Part shown: positions 17,706-26,797 of the stretch, piece by piece
Numbering within the stretch: position 1 is the first letter of the stretch
How the letters are laid out: each line of letters starts with the position of its first letter
NCBI GenBank assembly: GCA_030427085.1
Contig: JAUHXH010000004.1
Coordinates: forward strand, 310,001-374,000
Length of the DNA: 64,000 nucleotides
Direction: 5' to 3'
Origin: Gammaproteobacteria bacterium
GTDB taxonomy: Bacteria; Pseudomonadota; Gammaproteobacteria; Pseudomonadales; Halieaceae
Translations under genes and position numbers: made by a program
The notes under the pieces: generated by a model
The model's database searches: none
Seen by the model: the letters and a program-made list of their open reading frames with translations, nothing else
Told to the model about the DNA's origin: nothing

Positions 17706-19550
17706 TTAGTCCAACAGGGATAAATCCCGCACCGCACCCTTGTCAGCGCTGGTCGCCATTTTGGCGTATACCTTCAATGCTGCGCTCACCTTCCTCGGGC
17801 GCTCTTTAACCGGCTTCCAGGCGGCTTCGCCTTTGGCATCCATCGCGGCGCGACGTTGTGCCAATTCTTCTTCGGACAGGCGCACATTGATGGAACGGCC
17901 CGGAATATCGATGTCTATCATATCGCCGTGTTCTACGAGGCCGATGGCACCACCCGCTGCGGCTTCGGGCGACGCGTGGCCGATGGACAGGCCAGACGTG
18001 CCGCCGGAGAAACGGCCGTCGGTGAGCAGGGCGCAGGCTTTGCCCAGGCCCTTGGATTTCAGGTAGCTGGTGGGGTAGAGCATCTCCTGCATGCCGGGGC
18101 CGCCGCGGGGGCCTTCGTAGCGGATGATGACCACATCGCCCTCTTTTACCTTGTCGGCGAGAATATCGGCAACGGCATCTTCCTGGCTCTCGCATACGTA
18201 GGCGCGGCCGGAGAATGTCAGGATGGACTCGTCCACGCCGGAAGTTTTTACTACGCAGCCGTCTTCGGCGATGTTGCCGAACAGCACGGCCAGGCCGCCT
18301 TCCAGTGAGTAGGCGTGCTCCAGATTACGGATACAGCCTTTTTCGCGGTCGATATCCAGGCTTGGCCAGCGCGTGGACTGGCTGAACGCGGTTTGCGTGG
18401 GAATGCCTGCCGGGCCCGCGCTGAACAGTTTGTGCACGGCTTCATCCTTGCTCTGCGCGATATCCCATTTTGCCAGTGCCTCACCCATCGACGGGCTGTG
18501 TATGGTGGGAGACTCGGTGTGGAGCAGCCCGGCGCGGTCCAGCTCGCCAAGGATACCCATCACACCGCCGGCACGGTGCACGTCTTCCATGTGGTACAGC
18601 GGCGTGTTGGGCGCCACTTTGCACAACTGCGGAATTTTGCGCGACAGACGGTCGATGTCCGCCATAGTGAAGTCCAGCTCGGCTTCCTGGGCGGCCGCGA
18701 GCAAGTGCAAAATTGTATTGGTGGAGCCGCCCATCGCGATGTCCAGTGCCATGGCATTTTCGAAGGCAGCGAAGTTGCCGATGTTGCGCGGCAGTACGCT
18801 GTTGTCGTCCTGCTCGTAGTAGCGTTTGCACAGCTCCACCACCAGTTGGCCCGCACGCAGGAACAGTTGCTCGCGATCAGCGTGGGTGGCGAGTGTTGAG
18901 CCGTTGCCCGGGAGCGACAGCCCCAGCGCTTCGGTCAGACAGTTCATCGAATTGGCGGTGAACATACCGGAGCAGGAACCGCAGGTGGGGCAGGCGGAGC
19001 GTTCGTACTCTTCCACTTTGGCATCATCGGCATCGCTGTCAGCGGCGATGACCATCGCATCAACCAGATCCAGTTTGTGCTCGGAGAGTTTGGTTTTGCC
19101 GGCTTCCATCGGCCCACCGGAGACAAACACCACGGGGATATTCAGCCGCATGGCGGCATTGAGCATCCCGGGGGTGATCTTGTCACAGTTGGAGATGCAC
19201 ACCATGGCATCGGCGCAGTGTGCGTTGACCATGTACTCCACGGAGTCGGAAATGATGTCGCGTGAAGGCAGGCTGTAGAGCATGCCGTCGTGGCCCATGG
19301 CGATACCGTCGTCCACGGCGATGGTGTTGAACTCTTTCGCCACACCGCCGGCCGCCTCGATTTCCCGCGCCACCAGCTGACCCAGGTCCTTGAGGTGGAC
19401 GTGACCGGGTACGAACTGGGTGAAGGAGTTCACCACAGCGATGATCGGCTTCTGGAAGTCGCCGTCTTTCATGCCGGTGGCGCGCCACAGGGCGCGGGCG
19501 CCAGCCATGTTGCGGCCAGCGGTGGAGGTACGGGAGCGATACTCGGGCAT
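17706..19550 (-). CDS. ilvD: Dihydroxy-acid dehydratase
   Basis: A 614-residue Fe-S enzyme of the IlvD/Edd family, dehydrating 2,3-dihydroxy-isovalerate and -methylvalerate in valine and isoleucine synthesis. Cluster Cys residues lie in [14 protein letters not shown] and [18 protein letters not shown]. The N-terminus [20 protein letters not shown] and the motif [15 protein letters not shown] are characteristic. Length is that of the E. coli enzyme. Its product feeds ilvE and leuA, both also in this window. Confidence 0.97.
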   Translation of the reverse strand: MPEYRSRTSTAGRNMAGARALWRATGMKDGDFQKPIIAVVNSFTQFVPGHVHLKDLGQLVAREIEAAGGVAKEFNTIAVDDGIAMGHDGMLYSLPSRDIISDSVEYMVNAHCADAMVCISNCDKITPGMLNAAMRLNIPVVFVSGGPMEAGKTKLSEHKLDLVDAMVIAADSDADDAKVEEYERSACPTCGSCSGMFTANSMNCLTEALGLSLPGNGSTLATHADREQLFLRAGQLVVELCKRYYEQDDNSVLPRNIGNFAAFENAMALDIAMGGSTNTILHLLAAAQEAELDFTMADIDRLSRKIPQLCKVAPNTPLYHMEDVHRAGGVMGILGELDRAGLLHTESPTIHSPSMGEALAKWDIAQSKDEAVHKLFSAGPAGIPTQTAFSQSTRWPSLDIDREKGCIRNLEHAYSLEGGLAVLFGNIAEDGCVVKTSGVDESILTFSGRAYVCESQEDAVADILADKVKEGDVVIIRYEGPRGGPGMQEMLYPTSYLKSKGLGKACALLTDGRFSGGTSGLSIGHASPEAAAGGAIGLVEHGDMIDIDIPGRSINVRLSEEELAQRRAAMDAKGEAAWKPVKERPRKVSAALKVYAKMATSADKGAVRDLSLLD

Positions 19551-19714
19551 TTTACAACCTGTTCGTGCGCTTCAGGCGCGGTAAATACGAGGGGTCGCGC
19601 AGAATAGCAAAATTACACCAAGTCTGCCGCAGTGGGCATACAGGCTTGATTTCGCCCTACTGGCGGCATAATGTGAGCGCCGATAACATGATTCTAATAA
19701 TAGGACGTACTGCC

Positions 19715-20824
19715 ATGCTGAATTTCCGCCGCCTCACCCTTTTGCTGGCCTGCGCCGGCCTCTTTGCCTGTAGCGATAGCAGTGATTCGCCTGCTGCGTC
19801 CACACCGCTGCCACCCGAGCCCGAGGTGGAGGTTCGCCCGCCGCTGGAGCTGGCCTTCAGTGATGCGCCCATCGCGCTGGATGGCATCGACACCCGATTT
19901 GCCGCCGATGTGCGTTACGGCGACGGCGAGCGCAATCTGTTCGATATCTACCTGCCGCAGAACTGTGACGGCCCCACTCCGCTGGTGATCTACATCCACG
20001 GTGGCGGCTTTACCGGTGGCGACAAGAGCAGCGCCCACGATCGATTTGGCGATGATATCCGCGAGTTCCTGCAATCCTGTGTGGCCTACGCCACCATCAA
20101 CTACTTCCTGCTCAGCGTGCCCGATGCCGATGGTGATATCGAAGCCGCCGCGGAGCAGGGTGGGGTGCTCGCTTCCATGCAGGACAGTGCCCGCGCCCTG
20201 CAATTCATGCGCTACCACTTTGAGAGCCTGAACCTGGATGTGGAAAACGTTGCGCTCTACGGTGGCTCGGCTGGCGCCGGCACCAGCCTGTGGCTGGGTA
20301 CCCACGATGATATGGCCGACCCCGTGGCGGAGGATCCGATCCTGCGTGAATCGACCCGGGTAAAAGCGGTGGGCGCACTCGCTACCCAGGCCACATATGA
20401 TCTGATCGATTGGGAAGCGGTGTTGCTGCCTATTCTGGCGCCTTTTGAAGCGGTGCTGGGTGGCACCGACATCATCACCGTGTCCCAGGCAATCAACAAC
20501 ACCAATTACCTGCTGACCTTCCTGGGGGTCTCCAGCATCGAGGCCATCGAAACGCCGGAAAATGAGGCCTACCGGGCCAGTGTGGATATGTTGGAGTTAA
20601 TGGATTCCGGCGATGCGCCGATCTACGTCCACAACTTCAAAACCGGGCCGGACGACCTGCTGGACATGTTCCTGCACCACGGGCTTCACGCCATCGCGGT
20701 CTACGATCGCGCGGTGGAAGTAGGCCTGGAAGCCGTTGGCTATGTGGATGACGAGCCCAACTTCCCCTTACAGGACCCTTCCGGTGAGGGGCATGTCTCC
20801 TTCCTCACGCGGCATATTCGCTGA
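19715..20824 (+). CDS. Lipoprotein alpha/beta-hydrolase (esterase)
   Basis: A 369-residue predicted lipoprotein starting at MLNFRRLTLLLACAGLFAC (lipobox LFAC) with AGGA upstream; the frame is open 50 codons earlier but only this start gives a signal peptide. The mature protein has a Ser/Pro-rich linker, then an alpha/beta hydrolase with oxyanion loop YIHGGGFTGGD, nucleophile YGGSAGAG and a terminal His in EGHVSFLTRH. It resembles carboxylesterase/feruloyl-esterase-like enzymes. Its divergent start from ilvD leaves a 164-base shared promoter region. Confidence 0.85.
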   Translation: MLNFRRLTLLLACAGLFACSDSSDSPAASTPLPPEPEVEVRPPLELAFSDAPIALDGIDTRFAADVRYGDGERNLFDIYLPQNCDGPTPLVIYIHGGGFTGGDKSSAHDRFGDDIREFLQSCVAYATINYFLLSVPDADGDIEAAAEQGGVLASMQDSARALQFMRYHFESLNLDVENVALYGGSAGAGTSLWLGTHDDMADPVAEDPILRESTRVKAVGALATQATYDLIDWEAVLLPILAPFEAVLGGTDIITVSQAINNTNYLLTFLGVSSIEAIETPENEAYRASVDMLELMDSGDAPIYVHNFKTGPDDLLDMFLHHGLHAIAVYDRAVEVGLEAVGYVDDEPNFPLQDPSGEGHVSFLTRHIR

Positions 20825-20831
20825 TTGACAT

Positions 20832-20852
20832 TGCGGGCACTCGCTGCCCGCA
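20832..20852. terminator. Hairpin between convergent esterase and DUF3565 genes
   Basis: TGCGGGCA and TGCCCGCA pair perfectly over eight bases around CTCGC, in the 28-base gap between two convergent genes. The position suits a bidirectional terminator. T-runs on both sides are short. Confidence 0.5.
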
Positions 20853-21065
20853 TTATCGCGGTTGGTGATCGGGCGGAGCGCCCTCGTCACACTTTTTGCA
20901 GTTCAGTTTCAATCCGAGCTTGTCTTGCCGCCCTGCCTCGGTGATCACCCAGGGGCGATTGGTCCAGGGCGGGTTGTGACGCACGTGCTGGTTGTGCCCG
21001 CAGGCGAGTTGGGCCACCCAGTGGTTCTCTTCGTCCTGATGGTAGCCGGTGATGGCTTGTTCCAC
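20853..21065 (-). CDS. DUF3565 small protein
   Basis: 70 residues from a GTG start. EQAITGYHQDEENHWVAQLA, CGHNQHVRHNPPWTNRPWV and NCKKCD match the DUF3565 family; the conserved CGH...H and CxxC pairs suggest a small zinc site. Function unknown. It begins three bases after hipA and so is probably the last gene of the hipBA transcript, an unusual partner. Confidence 0.78.
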   Translation of the reverse strand: MEQAITGYHQDEENHWVAQLACGHNQHVRHNPPWTNRPWVITEAGRQDKLGLKLNCKKCDEGAPPDHQPR

Positions 21066-21068
21066 GGC

Positions 21069-22364
21069 CTACCAGTCCAGCCGCAATGTTGAGGTGACGT
21101 GGCGCTGCAGTCGCTCAGGGATGGCCAGCGCCGCTGCGCGCTCCGGCCAGCTCCTGAAGGCGGCTACGGTTTGCTCTACCACGCGTTTCTCCCGGTTGCG
21201 CGGCAGGCCGGCGTACTCGGCCAGGTGCTTCAGGTCCGCCATGTTGAAGCCGGTGGTTTTCCCGTTGATGCTCAATTGATGAAAGCGGGTGAAGTCGCTG
21301 CCCTCGGCATGGCACAGATCGTAAGCCGGTGATGGCGCCCACTGCCCGTCCGGCGCCATGATGAAGGCGAAATTTTTCACATGATCGTCCTGGTTGCAGC
21401 CCACCACGTTAAACACCACGCGGCGGAATTGTTCTTCCAGCGCGCTCATCGGCATGCCCAGTTGCTTCATCACCATAAATAACTGTTCGTAGGAGTAATG
21501 GCCGCTTTGGTAGTAGTCGAAATGGGCAAGGGCGCCCAGGGTTTGCACGAAGCGTTTCTTGCCTTCGTCGGTGCGGTCGAAGCGCCGGGTCATGAAGTGA
21601 TTGCGCCCGTTCTCCTGCAGCAGGCGGCACTCGGAGATGTCGATGTTGCAGGCCAGGGCAGTCTGGTAGTAGCTGAACTCCAACAGGCCGTAGCCAGCGG
21701 GATCGGCCACGCCCCAATCGCCGCTGAACTTTACCCCGTCGAATTTGATCAGCCAGTGCTCGTACCCGGCGGGCAGGGGTAGTTGGCCTGAGCGCACTTC
21801 ACTGGTGGCGGGCTTGTAGGCGATCACGGCCTTGGCGCGCGCACCACCGGCTGAGGTGCCAACACTGAGAATATCCAGCAAGCCTTCGTCGCCCAGTCCT
21901 TCCTCTAGCCGGGTATGGAGGCTGGCGCGATCCGCGAAGGCGAGGCTGGCCAACTCCACCAACTGCTGAACTTCCAGAGCACCATTGGCCGAGCCGGTAT
22001 TGGGGCTGGCCGGCTCGAACTCCAGCGCACCCATGCCTCGGTTGCCGGTGTAGCACAGGCGATCTACTGCGTTAAATTGCTCCGGGGTACGACCGGTGGT
22101 GGCCAGCCACACGTCGATCAATGCGTTGCCGTAGCGATCGGGCAGGGCGTCGGCCAGCATGCCGGGCAACCCGTGGAAACTGTGGCGCGCTAGCTGGGGA
22201 AACTGGTAGACCCGGCGTGGATGCAAGGGCAGGTGCAAAGGAGCCAGTTCCATGCCGCTGCGGGCAAAGTCGGGGTCCCACTGAAAGCGGGCGTAGGTCT
22301 CCTCTGCATCCATCGATACATAGGCGATGGTGTGGCCCCAGAGTTTGACCTCTGCCGTACTCAT
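21069..22364 (-). CDS. hipA: HipA-family Ser/Thr kinase toxin
   Basis: 431 residues, the usual HipA length. The N-terminal domain (VKLWGHTIAYVS, GLPGMLADALPDRYGN) is followed by the kinase core: SVGTSAGGARAKAVIAY (P-loop-like), YEHWLIKFDG with the ATP-site Lys, FMTRRFDRT, NQDDHVKNFAFI with the catalytic Asp and metal Asn, and SPAYDLCHA. E. coli HipA phosphorylates glutamyl-tRNA synthetase and triggers persistence; the target here is unknown. Its start overlaps hipB by four bases. Confidence 0.93.
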   Translation of the reverse strand: MSTAEVKLWGHTIAYVSMDAEETYARFQWDPDFARSGMELAPLHLPLHPRRVYQFPQLARHSFHGLPGMLADALPDRYGNALIDVWLATTGRTPEQFNAVDRLCYTGNRGMGALEFEPASPNTGSANGALEVQQLVELASLAFADRASLHTRLEEGLGDEGLLDILSVGTSAGGARAKAVIAYKPATSEVRSGQLPLPAGYEHWLIKFDGVKFSGDWGVADPAGYGLLEFSYYQTALACNIDISECRLLQENGRNHFMTRRFDRTDEGKKRFVQTLGALAHFDYYQSGHYSYEQLFMVMKQLGMPMSALEEQFRRVVFNVVGCNQDDHVKNFAFIMAPDGQWAPSPAYDLCHAEGSDFTRFHQLSINGKTTGFNMADLKHLAEYAGLPRNREKRVVEQTVAAFRSWPERAAALAIPERLQRHVTSTLRLDW

Positions 22365-22696
22365 GGCGCTTCATCGCCCCAGAAATTTGCCGATGTTTCG
22401 CGCACGGTGGATTGGCCCTTGCTGCGCGCTGCTTTGGCCTCTGCCATGGGCGAGCGAAGGTCGCGCGGTAGCAGCACGTCCACGGCGTCTACCGACCCCA
22501 GTGCCCGCAGCAGCTTGAGCCAGGAACCGAGCTGGCTATCGTTTCCCGCCTCGATACGGCGCAGCGTGGCCACGCCGACCCCGGCGGCGCTGGCCAGTTC
22601 GTGTTGCGACAGGCCTTGTTGCTTGCGGGTGGCGGCCAGGCGCCGCCCCAATTCTTCCAGGATGGCGTCGGTGGGGCTCAGTGCGTCTATTTTCAT
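22361..22696 (-). CDS. hipB: HipB-type XRE antitoxin/repressor
   Basis: 111 residues. The XRE helix-turn-helix is RKQQGLSQHELASAAGVGVA followed by TLRRIEAG. The frame is open 15 codons upstream, but MKIDALSPTDAIL is the natural start because the palindromic operator overlaps this ATG and lies upstream of it. HipB dimers neutralise HipA and repress the operon. The ribosome-binding site is poor, and operator occupancy would cover the start region. The C-terminal 35 residues (after about 75) may be the HipA-contacting tail. Confidence 0.9.
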   Translation of the reverse strand: MKIDALSPTDAILEELGRRLAATRKQQGLSQHELASAAGVGVATLRRIEAGNDSQLGSWLKLLRALGSVDAVDVLLPRDLRSPMAEAKAARSKGQSTVRETSANFWGDEAP

Positions 22697-22836
22697 ATCA
22701 CTTGTGATATCTAATTGGTAAAACAGGTTTAAAACTATCACTAATGATAGCCCATATGGGCGATTTTGTAAGAGAAAATTGATATCAAATATGATTTATT
22801 ATTAGACATCTAGACATAAAACAATCATATATGATT
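22695..22836. promoter_or_regulatory. Array of four HipB-type operator palindromes
   Basis: Four copies of ATCA-N4-TGAT, mostly TATCA-N4-TGATA: 22696-22709 (CTTG spacer, inside a perfect 16-base palindrome), 22736-22749 (CTAA), 22783-22796 (AATA) and 22823-22836 (TATA). Start-to-start spacings are 40, 47 and 40 bases. The first overlaps the hipB start codon. E. coli HipB likewise binds several spaced inverted repeats in its own promoter, so this is probably the autoregulatory operator. The promoter itself was not located exactly. Confidence 0.75.
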
Positions 22837-22845
22837 GTTTTATGT
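22814..22845. repeat. Perfect 32-base palindrome between hipB and argA
   Basis: A perfect inverted repeat with no central spacer, centred at 22829/22830 with core ATCATATATGAT and arms ending in ACAT/ATGT. It contains the fourth HipB-like site. It starts 56 bases upstream of hipB-distal argA sequence and lies 25 bases beyond the argA stop, so as RNA it could also form an AU-rich hairpin ending argA transcripts; no strong T-run follows. Confidence 0.7.
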
Positions 22846-22869
22846 GGGTCAGAACTTGGAGGCTGCCCT

Positions 22870-24174
22870 TCAAAGGGTTTTAAAGAACACCTTCGAGTTA
22901 CGCTGGAGGTTGTACAGGTCCTGTTTTTGCCCGGGCAGCGCATCGCGCCCTTCCTCCAGGAAGCCCTGTTCGATAAACCAGTGTGCTGTCTGGGTGGTCA
23001 AAACAAAAACGTGAGTAAGCCCTTGCTTACGAGCTTCGGCTTCCAGTTCGTGCAGCAAGCGTTTGCCTCGATCGCCCCCGCGGTAGTCCGGGTGGCACAC
23101 TATGCAGGCGATTTCGCCGCTGCCGGCTTCGTCGAAGGGGTACAGGGCGGCGCAGGCGATGATGCGTCCATCCCGCTCCAGCAGGCGAAACTGACGGATC
23201 TCGGTTTCCAGCAGTTCCCGGGAGCGCTTGAGTAGGACGCCCTGGGCTTCCAGGGGTTCGATCAATTCCAGAATGCCGCCCACGTCGTCGATGCTGGCCT
23301 GGCGACTTTGCTCGAAGGCGTCATTGGCCACCAGGGTGCCGGCGCCATCGTGGGTAAACAACTCCTGCAGGAGAGAGCAATCGTCGGCGTACCCGATCAG
23401 GTGGCAACGTGGAACGCCAGCCTCACAGGCCCGCCGGGCGGTATCCAGTAGATGCCGCTGGTGGCTGTTCGCCACATCCAGCAAGTCGATTTCCCCCACC
23501 GCACACTGAGCGATGAGATTACCCTTGCCGTCGCTGATGCCGGGTTCTTCGCCGAGCATGATGAGCTTGTCCGCGCTGATGGCGGCAGCAGTCTGCATGG
23601 CGATATCTTCCAGCGACAGGTTAAAAATCTCGCCGGTTGGTGAGTAGCCCAGCGGTGACATCAGTACGATAGAGCCTTCAGCCAATTGCCGCTGAATGCC
23701 GGTAGCGTCGATGCGCCGTACCCGACCGGTGTGCTGGAAATCCACTCCGTCCACTACGCCGATCGGGCGGGCTGTGACGAAGTTGCCGCTGCAGACCCGC
23801 ATGCGGGCACCCTGCATGGGGGAGTTGGGCAAGCCCATGGACAGCAGGGCTTCCATTTGCGCGCGCAGGGAACCGGCGGCGTCGGTGACGTGGGCCAGAG
23901 CCTCGGTATCGGTAATGCGAAGGTCGCCCACGCGCTGGGAGCTCAAGCCGGCCTGTGCCAGCCGCGCGTCGATTTGTGGGCGGCTGCCGTGTACCAGCAC
24001 CAGGCGAACACCCAGGCTGTTCAGCAGGGCGATGTCGTGAATCAGATGGGGAAAGTTCTCGTGCAGGGCTGCCTCGCCGCCGAACATCAGCACAAAGGTT
24101 TTGCCCCGATGTGCGTTGATGTAGGGTGCGGTGTTCCTGAACCAGCGAATGTGTTCCGGATTGCCGGTATTCAC
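22870..24174 (-). CDS. argA: N-acetylglutamate synthase
   Basis: 434 residues catalysing the first step of arginine synthesis (glutamate + acetyl-CoA). An amino-acid-kinase domain (about 1-290: FVLMFGGEAALHENFPHLIH, LVLVHGSRPQID) is fused to a GNAT acetyltransferase domain (about 290-434: ACIVCHPDYRGGDRGKRLL). The GTG start with GGAGAG four bases upstream is preferred to a TTG five codons earlier, which overlaps that ribosome-binding site. Feedback inhibition by arginine is expected for the family. It precedes no other gene closely; argE is upstream on the same strand. Confidence 0.94.
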   Translation of the reverse strand: MNTGNPEHIRWFRNTAPYINAHRGKTFVLMFGGEAALHENFPHLIHDIALLNSLGVRLVLVHGSRPQIDARLAQAGLSSQRVGDLRITDTEALAHVTDAAGSLRAQMEALLSMGLPNSPMQGARMRVCSGNFVTARPIGVVDGVDFQHTGRVRRIDATGIQRQLAEGSIVLMSPLGYSPTGEIFNLSLEDIAMQTAAAISADKLIMLGEEPGISDGKGNLIAQCAVGEIDLLDVANSHQRHLLDTARRACEAGVPRCHLIGYADDCSLLQELFTHDGAGTLVANDAFEQSRQASIDDVGGILELIEPLEAQGVLLKRSRELLETEIRQFRLLERDGRIIACAALYPFDEAGSGEIACIVCHPDYRGGDRGKRLLHELEAEARKQGLTHVFVLTTQTAHWFIEQGFLEEGRDALPGQKQDLYNLQRNSKVFFKTL

Positions 24175-24306
24175 GTTTCTCTCCTGCAAACTGTTGGCCT
24201 GAAGCCCCGTGGGCCCGAAGCCAGTTAGCCGGCAAATTGCCGTGCCAGCCTCCTAGATTAACCAATCCGGGTGGCATGCCCCAAGCGCAATAATGCCAGG
24301 CCGCAC

Positions 24307-25458
24307 TTACAGGCAGTAGTGGCGAATCAATTGGGTGAGCAGCGCGATGCAGGGTTGGAGCTGGTCCATCTCCATATATTCATCGGGCTGGTGGGCGCGG
24401 TCGATGGAACCGGGGCCCATGACGATGGTGTCCATACCCAGTTGTTGCAGAAAGGGCGCTTCGGTGGCGAAGGCAACAGCCTCACCGCGGTGGCCGCTGA
24501 GTTTTTCCGCCACCTGGACCAGTTCCGAATCCGCCGCCTGTTCGAAGGGGTCCACACCGCCGATCAGGGGTTTCAGGTCAATTTGCAGCGATAACTGGCC
24601 CGCTAACTGCGCCAGCCGCTGCCGGATTTCGGCGCGAATATCTTCATTGCCTGCGCCGGGTGTCATACGCAGGTCAAAATGCAGTTCACTCTGCCCGCAG
24701 ATGCGGTTGGGGTTGTCCCCTCCGTGGAGGCAACCCAGGTTGAGGGTTGGAAAAGCGACCTGGAAAGCGGGGTTGCTGTAGCGTTCCGCCAACTGGTTGC
24801 GGTAGGCCAGGAGATCACTAATCACTGCGTGCATTCCCTCCAGCGCATTATTGCCCAGCGCGGGATTGGAGGAGTGGCCGGAGCGCCCGGTAACCGTGAT
24901 CGAGTGCATCATGATGCCTTTGTGCATTCGCACGGGCACCAGCGAGGTGGGCTCACCAATTACCGCCGCTCGCGCTTTGGGTTTACCCGCCGCGACCAGT
25001 GCTCGTGCGCCGTTCATGGAGCTCTCTTCGTCACAGGTGGCGAGGATGATCAACGGCTGCTTGAGGTCGGTACCGGAAAAGGCCTCCGCCGCCGCCAGCG
25101 CCAGTGGAAAGAAGCCCTTCATGTCGGTGCTGCCCAGGCCGTAAAGGCGCTGGTCACGCTCGCTCAGGGCGAGAGGGTCGCTGGCCCAGCGGCCCTCGTC
25201 GAAAGGCACGGTGTCAGTGTGTCCTGCCAGTACCAGGCCGCCGGGACCACTGCCTCGGGTGGCGATCAGGTTGGCCTTGTGGCCGCTGTCGCTCACCGGC
25301 ATCACTTCACAGTCAAAGCCCGCGCGCTCAAGCCACTCCGCCAGCAAATCCACCACGGCGCGATTGCCCATGTCCCAGGTGGGGCTGGTAGAACTGACCG
25401 AGGGCAGCGCGACGAGCTGCTGCAGTTGCTGCAGTACCTGTTGTTGAGTGGTGGGCAT
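24307..25458 (-). CDS. argE: Acetylornithine deacetylase
   Basis: A 383-residue M20-family metalloenzyme releasing ornithine from N-acetylornithine. Metal motifs are VLAGHTDTVPFD, GLGSTDMKGFFPLALAAAEA and TCDEESSMNGA, with the catalytic Glu and a bridging ligand in GEPTSLVPVRMHKG. Full length. In the same direction as argA, 132 bases upstream of it; both belong to the acetylated arginine pathway. Confidence 0.94.
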   Translation of the reverse strand: MPTTQQQVLQQLQQLVALPSVSSTSPTWDMGNRAVVDLLAEWLERAGFDCEVMPVSDSGHKANLIATRGSGPGGLVLAGHTDTVPFDEGRWASDPLALSERDQRLYGLGSTDMKGFFPLALAAAEAFSGTDLKQPLIILATCDEESSMNGARALVAAGKPKARAAVIGEPTSLVPVRMHKGIMMHSITVTGRSGHSSNPALGNNALEGMHAVISDLLAYRNQLAERYSNPAFQVAFPTLNLGCLHGGDNPNRICGQSELHFDLRMTPGAGNEDIRAEIRQRLAQLAGQLSLQIDLKPLIGGVDPFEQAADSELVQVAEKLSGHRGEAVAFATEAPFLQQLGMDTIVMGPGSIDRAHQPDEYMEMDQLQPCIALLTQLIRHYCL

Positions 25459-25496
25459 GAGGCCTCCGGTGCTCGGGGAGGCCTAAGTCTAACCCA

Positions 25497-26780
25497 TCAG
25501 CCGAAAATGCCCTTGAAGATGTAGAAGAAGATGATCGCCAGGCCTGCGCCGGCAGGCAGGGTTACCAGCCAGGACAGGAAAATGGTGCCTACCACGCGCA
25601 GGTTCAAGGCTGCGATCCCGCGCGCCATGCCTACACCCAGGACCGCTCCTACCAGCGTGTGGGTGGTAGAGATGGGCAGGCCGGTGGCGGAGGCAACTAC
25701 CACGGTAGAGGCTGCGCCCAGTTCTGCCGCGAAGCCCCGGGTAGGGGTGAGTTCGGTGATGCGCTTGCCGATGGTGGCGATCACCTTCCAGCCATACGTA
25801 GCCAGACCAACCACGATACCCAGGGCGCCCACCAGCAAAATCCACCAGTGGGTACTGGCTTTGGCGGCAATCTCGCCACCAGACTGCACCACGCTGGCCA
25901 CGGCGGCCAGGGGGCCAACGGCATTGGCCACGTCGTTAGAGCCGTGGGCAAAAGCCATGGAACAGGCGGTAAAAATCATCAGGATGGCGAACACGCGTTC
26001 AACGTTGTTAAAGCGGTTGCCGAATTCGGGTTCGGGCTCTTCCTTGATCTTGGTCAGCAACCAGGCGCCGAACGCGGCAACCACCAGGCCGACTGCGGCG
26101 GAAACTGGCAGCGCGTTGGCGAATTTGGAACCCAGGCCCAGATCCATTTCTATACCCAGGTGCTTCAGCCCCTTAAGCAGGGTGACCATGGAGATCATGA
26201 AACCCACCATCCACATGTAGACGGGTACGAAGCGCTTGGCGCGACGGAAGGGGTCATCGGTGTCGAGGATCAGGTGGCGCACGCTGATGAACAGGGCAAA
26301 GGAGATGGTGCCAGCCAGTACCGGTGAAACCACCCAGCTGGCCGCAATGGTGCCAACCTTGCCCCAGCTGATTGCATCAACAGAGATGCCCACCGCAGCA
26401 AAGCCCACGATCGCGCCTACGATGGAGTGTGTAGTAGAGACTGGCCAACCCCTCAGGCTGGAAATCAATAGCCAGGTGCCTGCAGCCAACAGCGCCGACA
26501 ACATGCCGTACACCATCAACTCCGGGGAGTCTTCCATCAGCGAGGGGTCGATAATGCCCTTGCGAATCGTTGAGGTAACCTCGCCCCCGGCCAGATAGGC
26601 GCCGAGGAACTCGAACACCATGGCGATGAGAATGGCCTGTTTGATGGTTAACGCGCGTGAGCCCACCGAGGTGCCCATGGCGTTGGCCACGTCATTGGCG
26701 CCCACGCCCCAGGCCATGAAGAAGCCGAAGGCGCAGGCGAGTATCAGGAACAGGCCGCCGTATTGTGCAATGATTTCCAT
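25497..26780 (-). CDS. pit: Low-affinity inorganic phosphate transporter (Pit family)
   Basis: A 427-residue inner-membrane transporter with about ten hydrophobic segments and the duplicated PiT signature: GANDVANAMGTSVGSRAL near the N-terminus and GSNDVANAVGPLAA in the second half. It imports phosphate as a neutral metal complex with protons. It follows the DUF47 gene by 17 bases, the common DUF47-pit operon layout. See the promoter with an overlapping Pho-box-like sequence upstream. Confidence 0.95.
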   Translation of the reverse strand: MEIIAQYGGLFLILACAFGFFMAWGVGANDVANAMGTSVGSRALTIKQAILIAMVFEFLGAYLAGGEVTSTIRKGIIDPSLMEDSPELMVYGMLSALLAAGTWLLISSLRGWPVSTTHSIVGAIVGFAAVGISVDAISWGKVGTIAASWVVSPVLAGTISFALFISVRHLILDTDDPFRRAKRFVPVYMWMVGFMISMVTLLKGLKHLGIEMDLGLGSKFANALPVSAAVGLVVAAFGAWLLTKIKEEPEPEFGNRFNNVERVFAILMIFTACSMAFAHGSNDVANAVGPLAAVASVVQSGGEIAAKASTHWWILLVGALGIVVGLATYGWKVIATIGKRITELTPTRGFAAELGAASTVVVASATGLPISTTHTLVGAVLGVGMARGIAALNLRVVGTIFLSWLVTLPAGAGLAIIFFYIFKGIFG

Positions 26781-26797
26781 CTATCCGGTCCGTTTGG

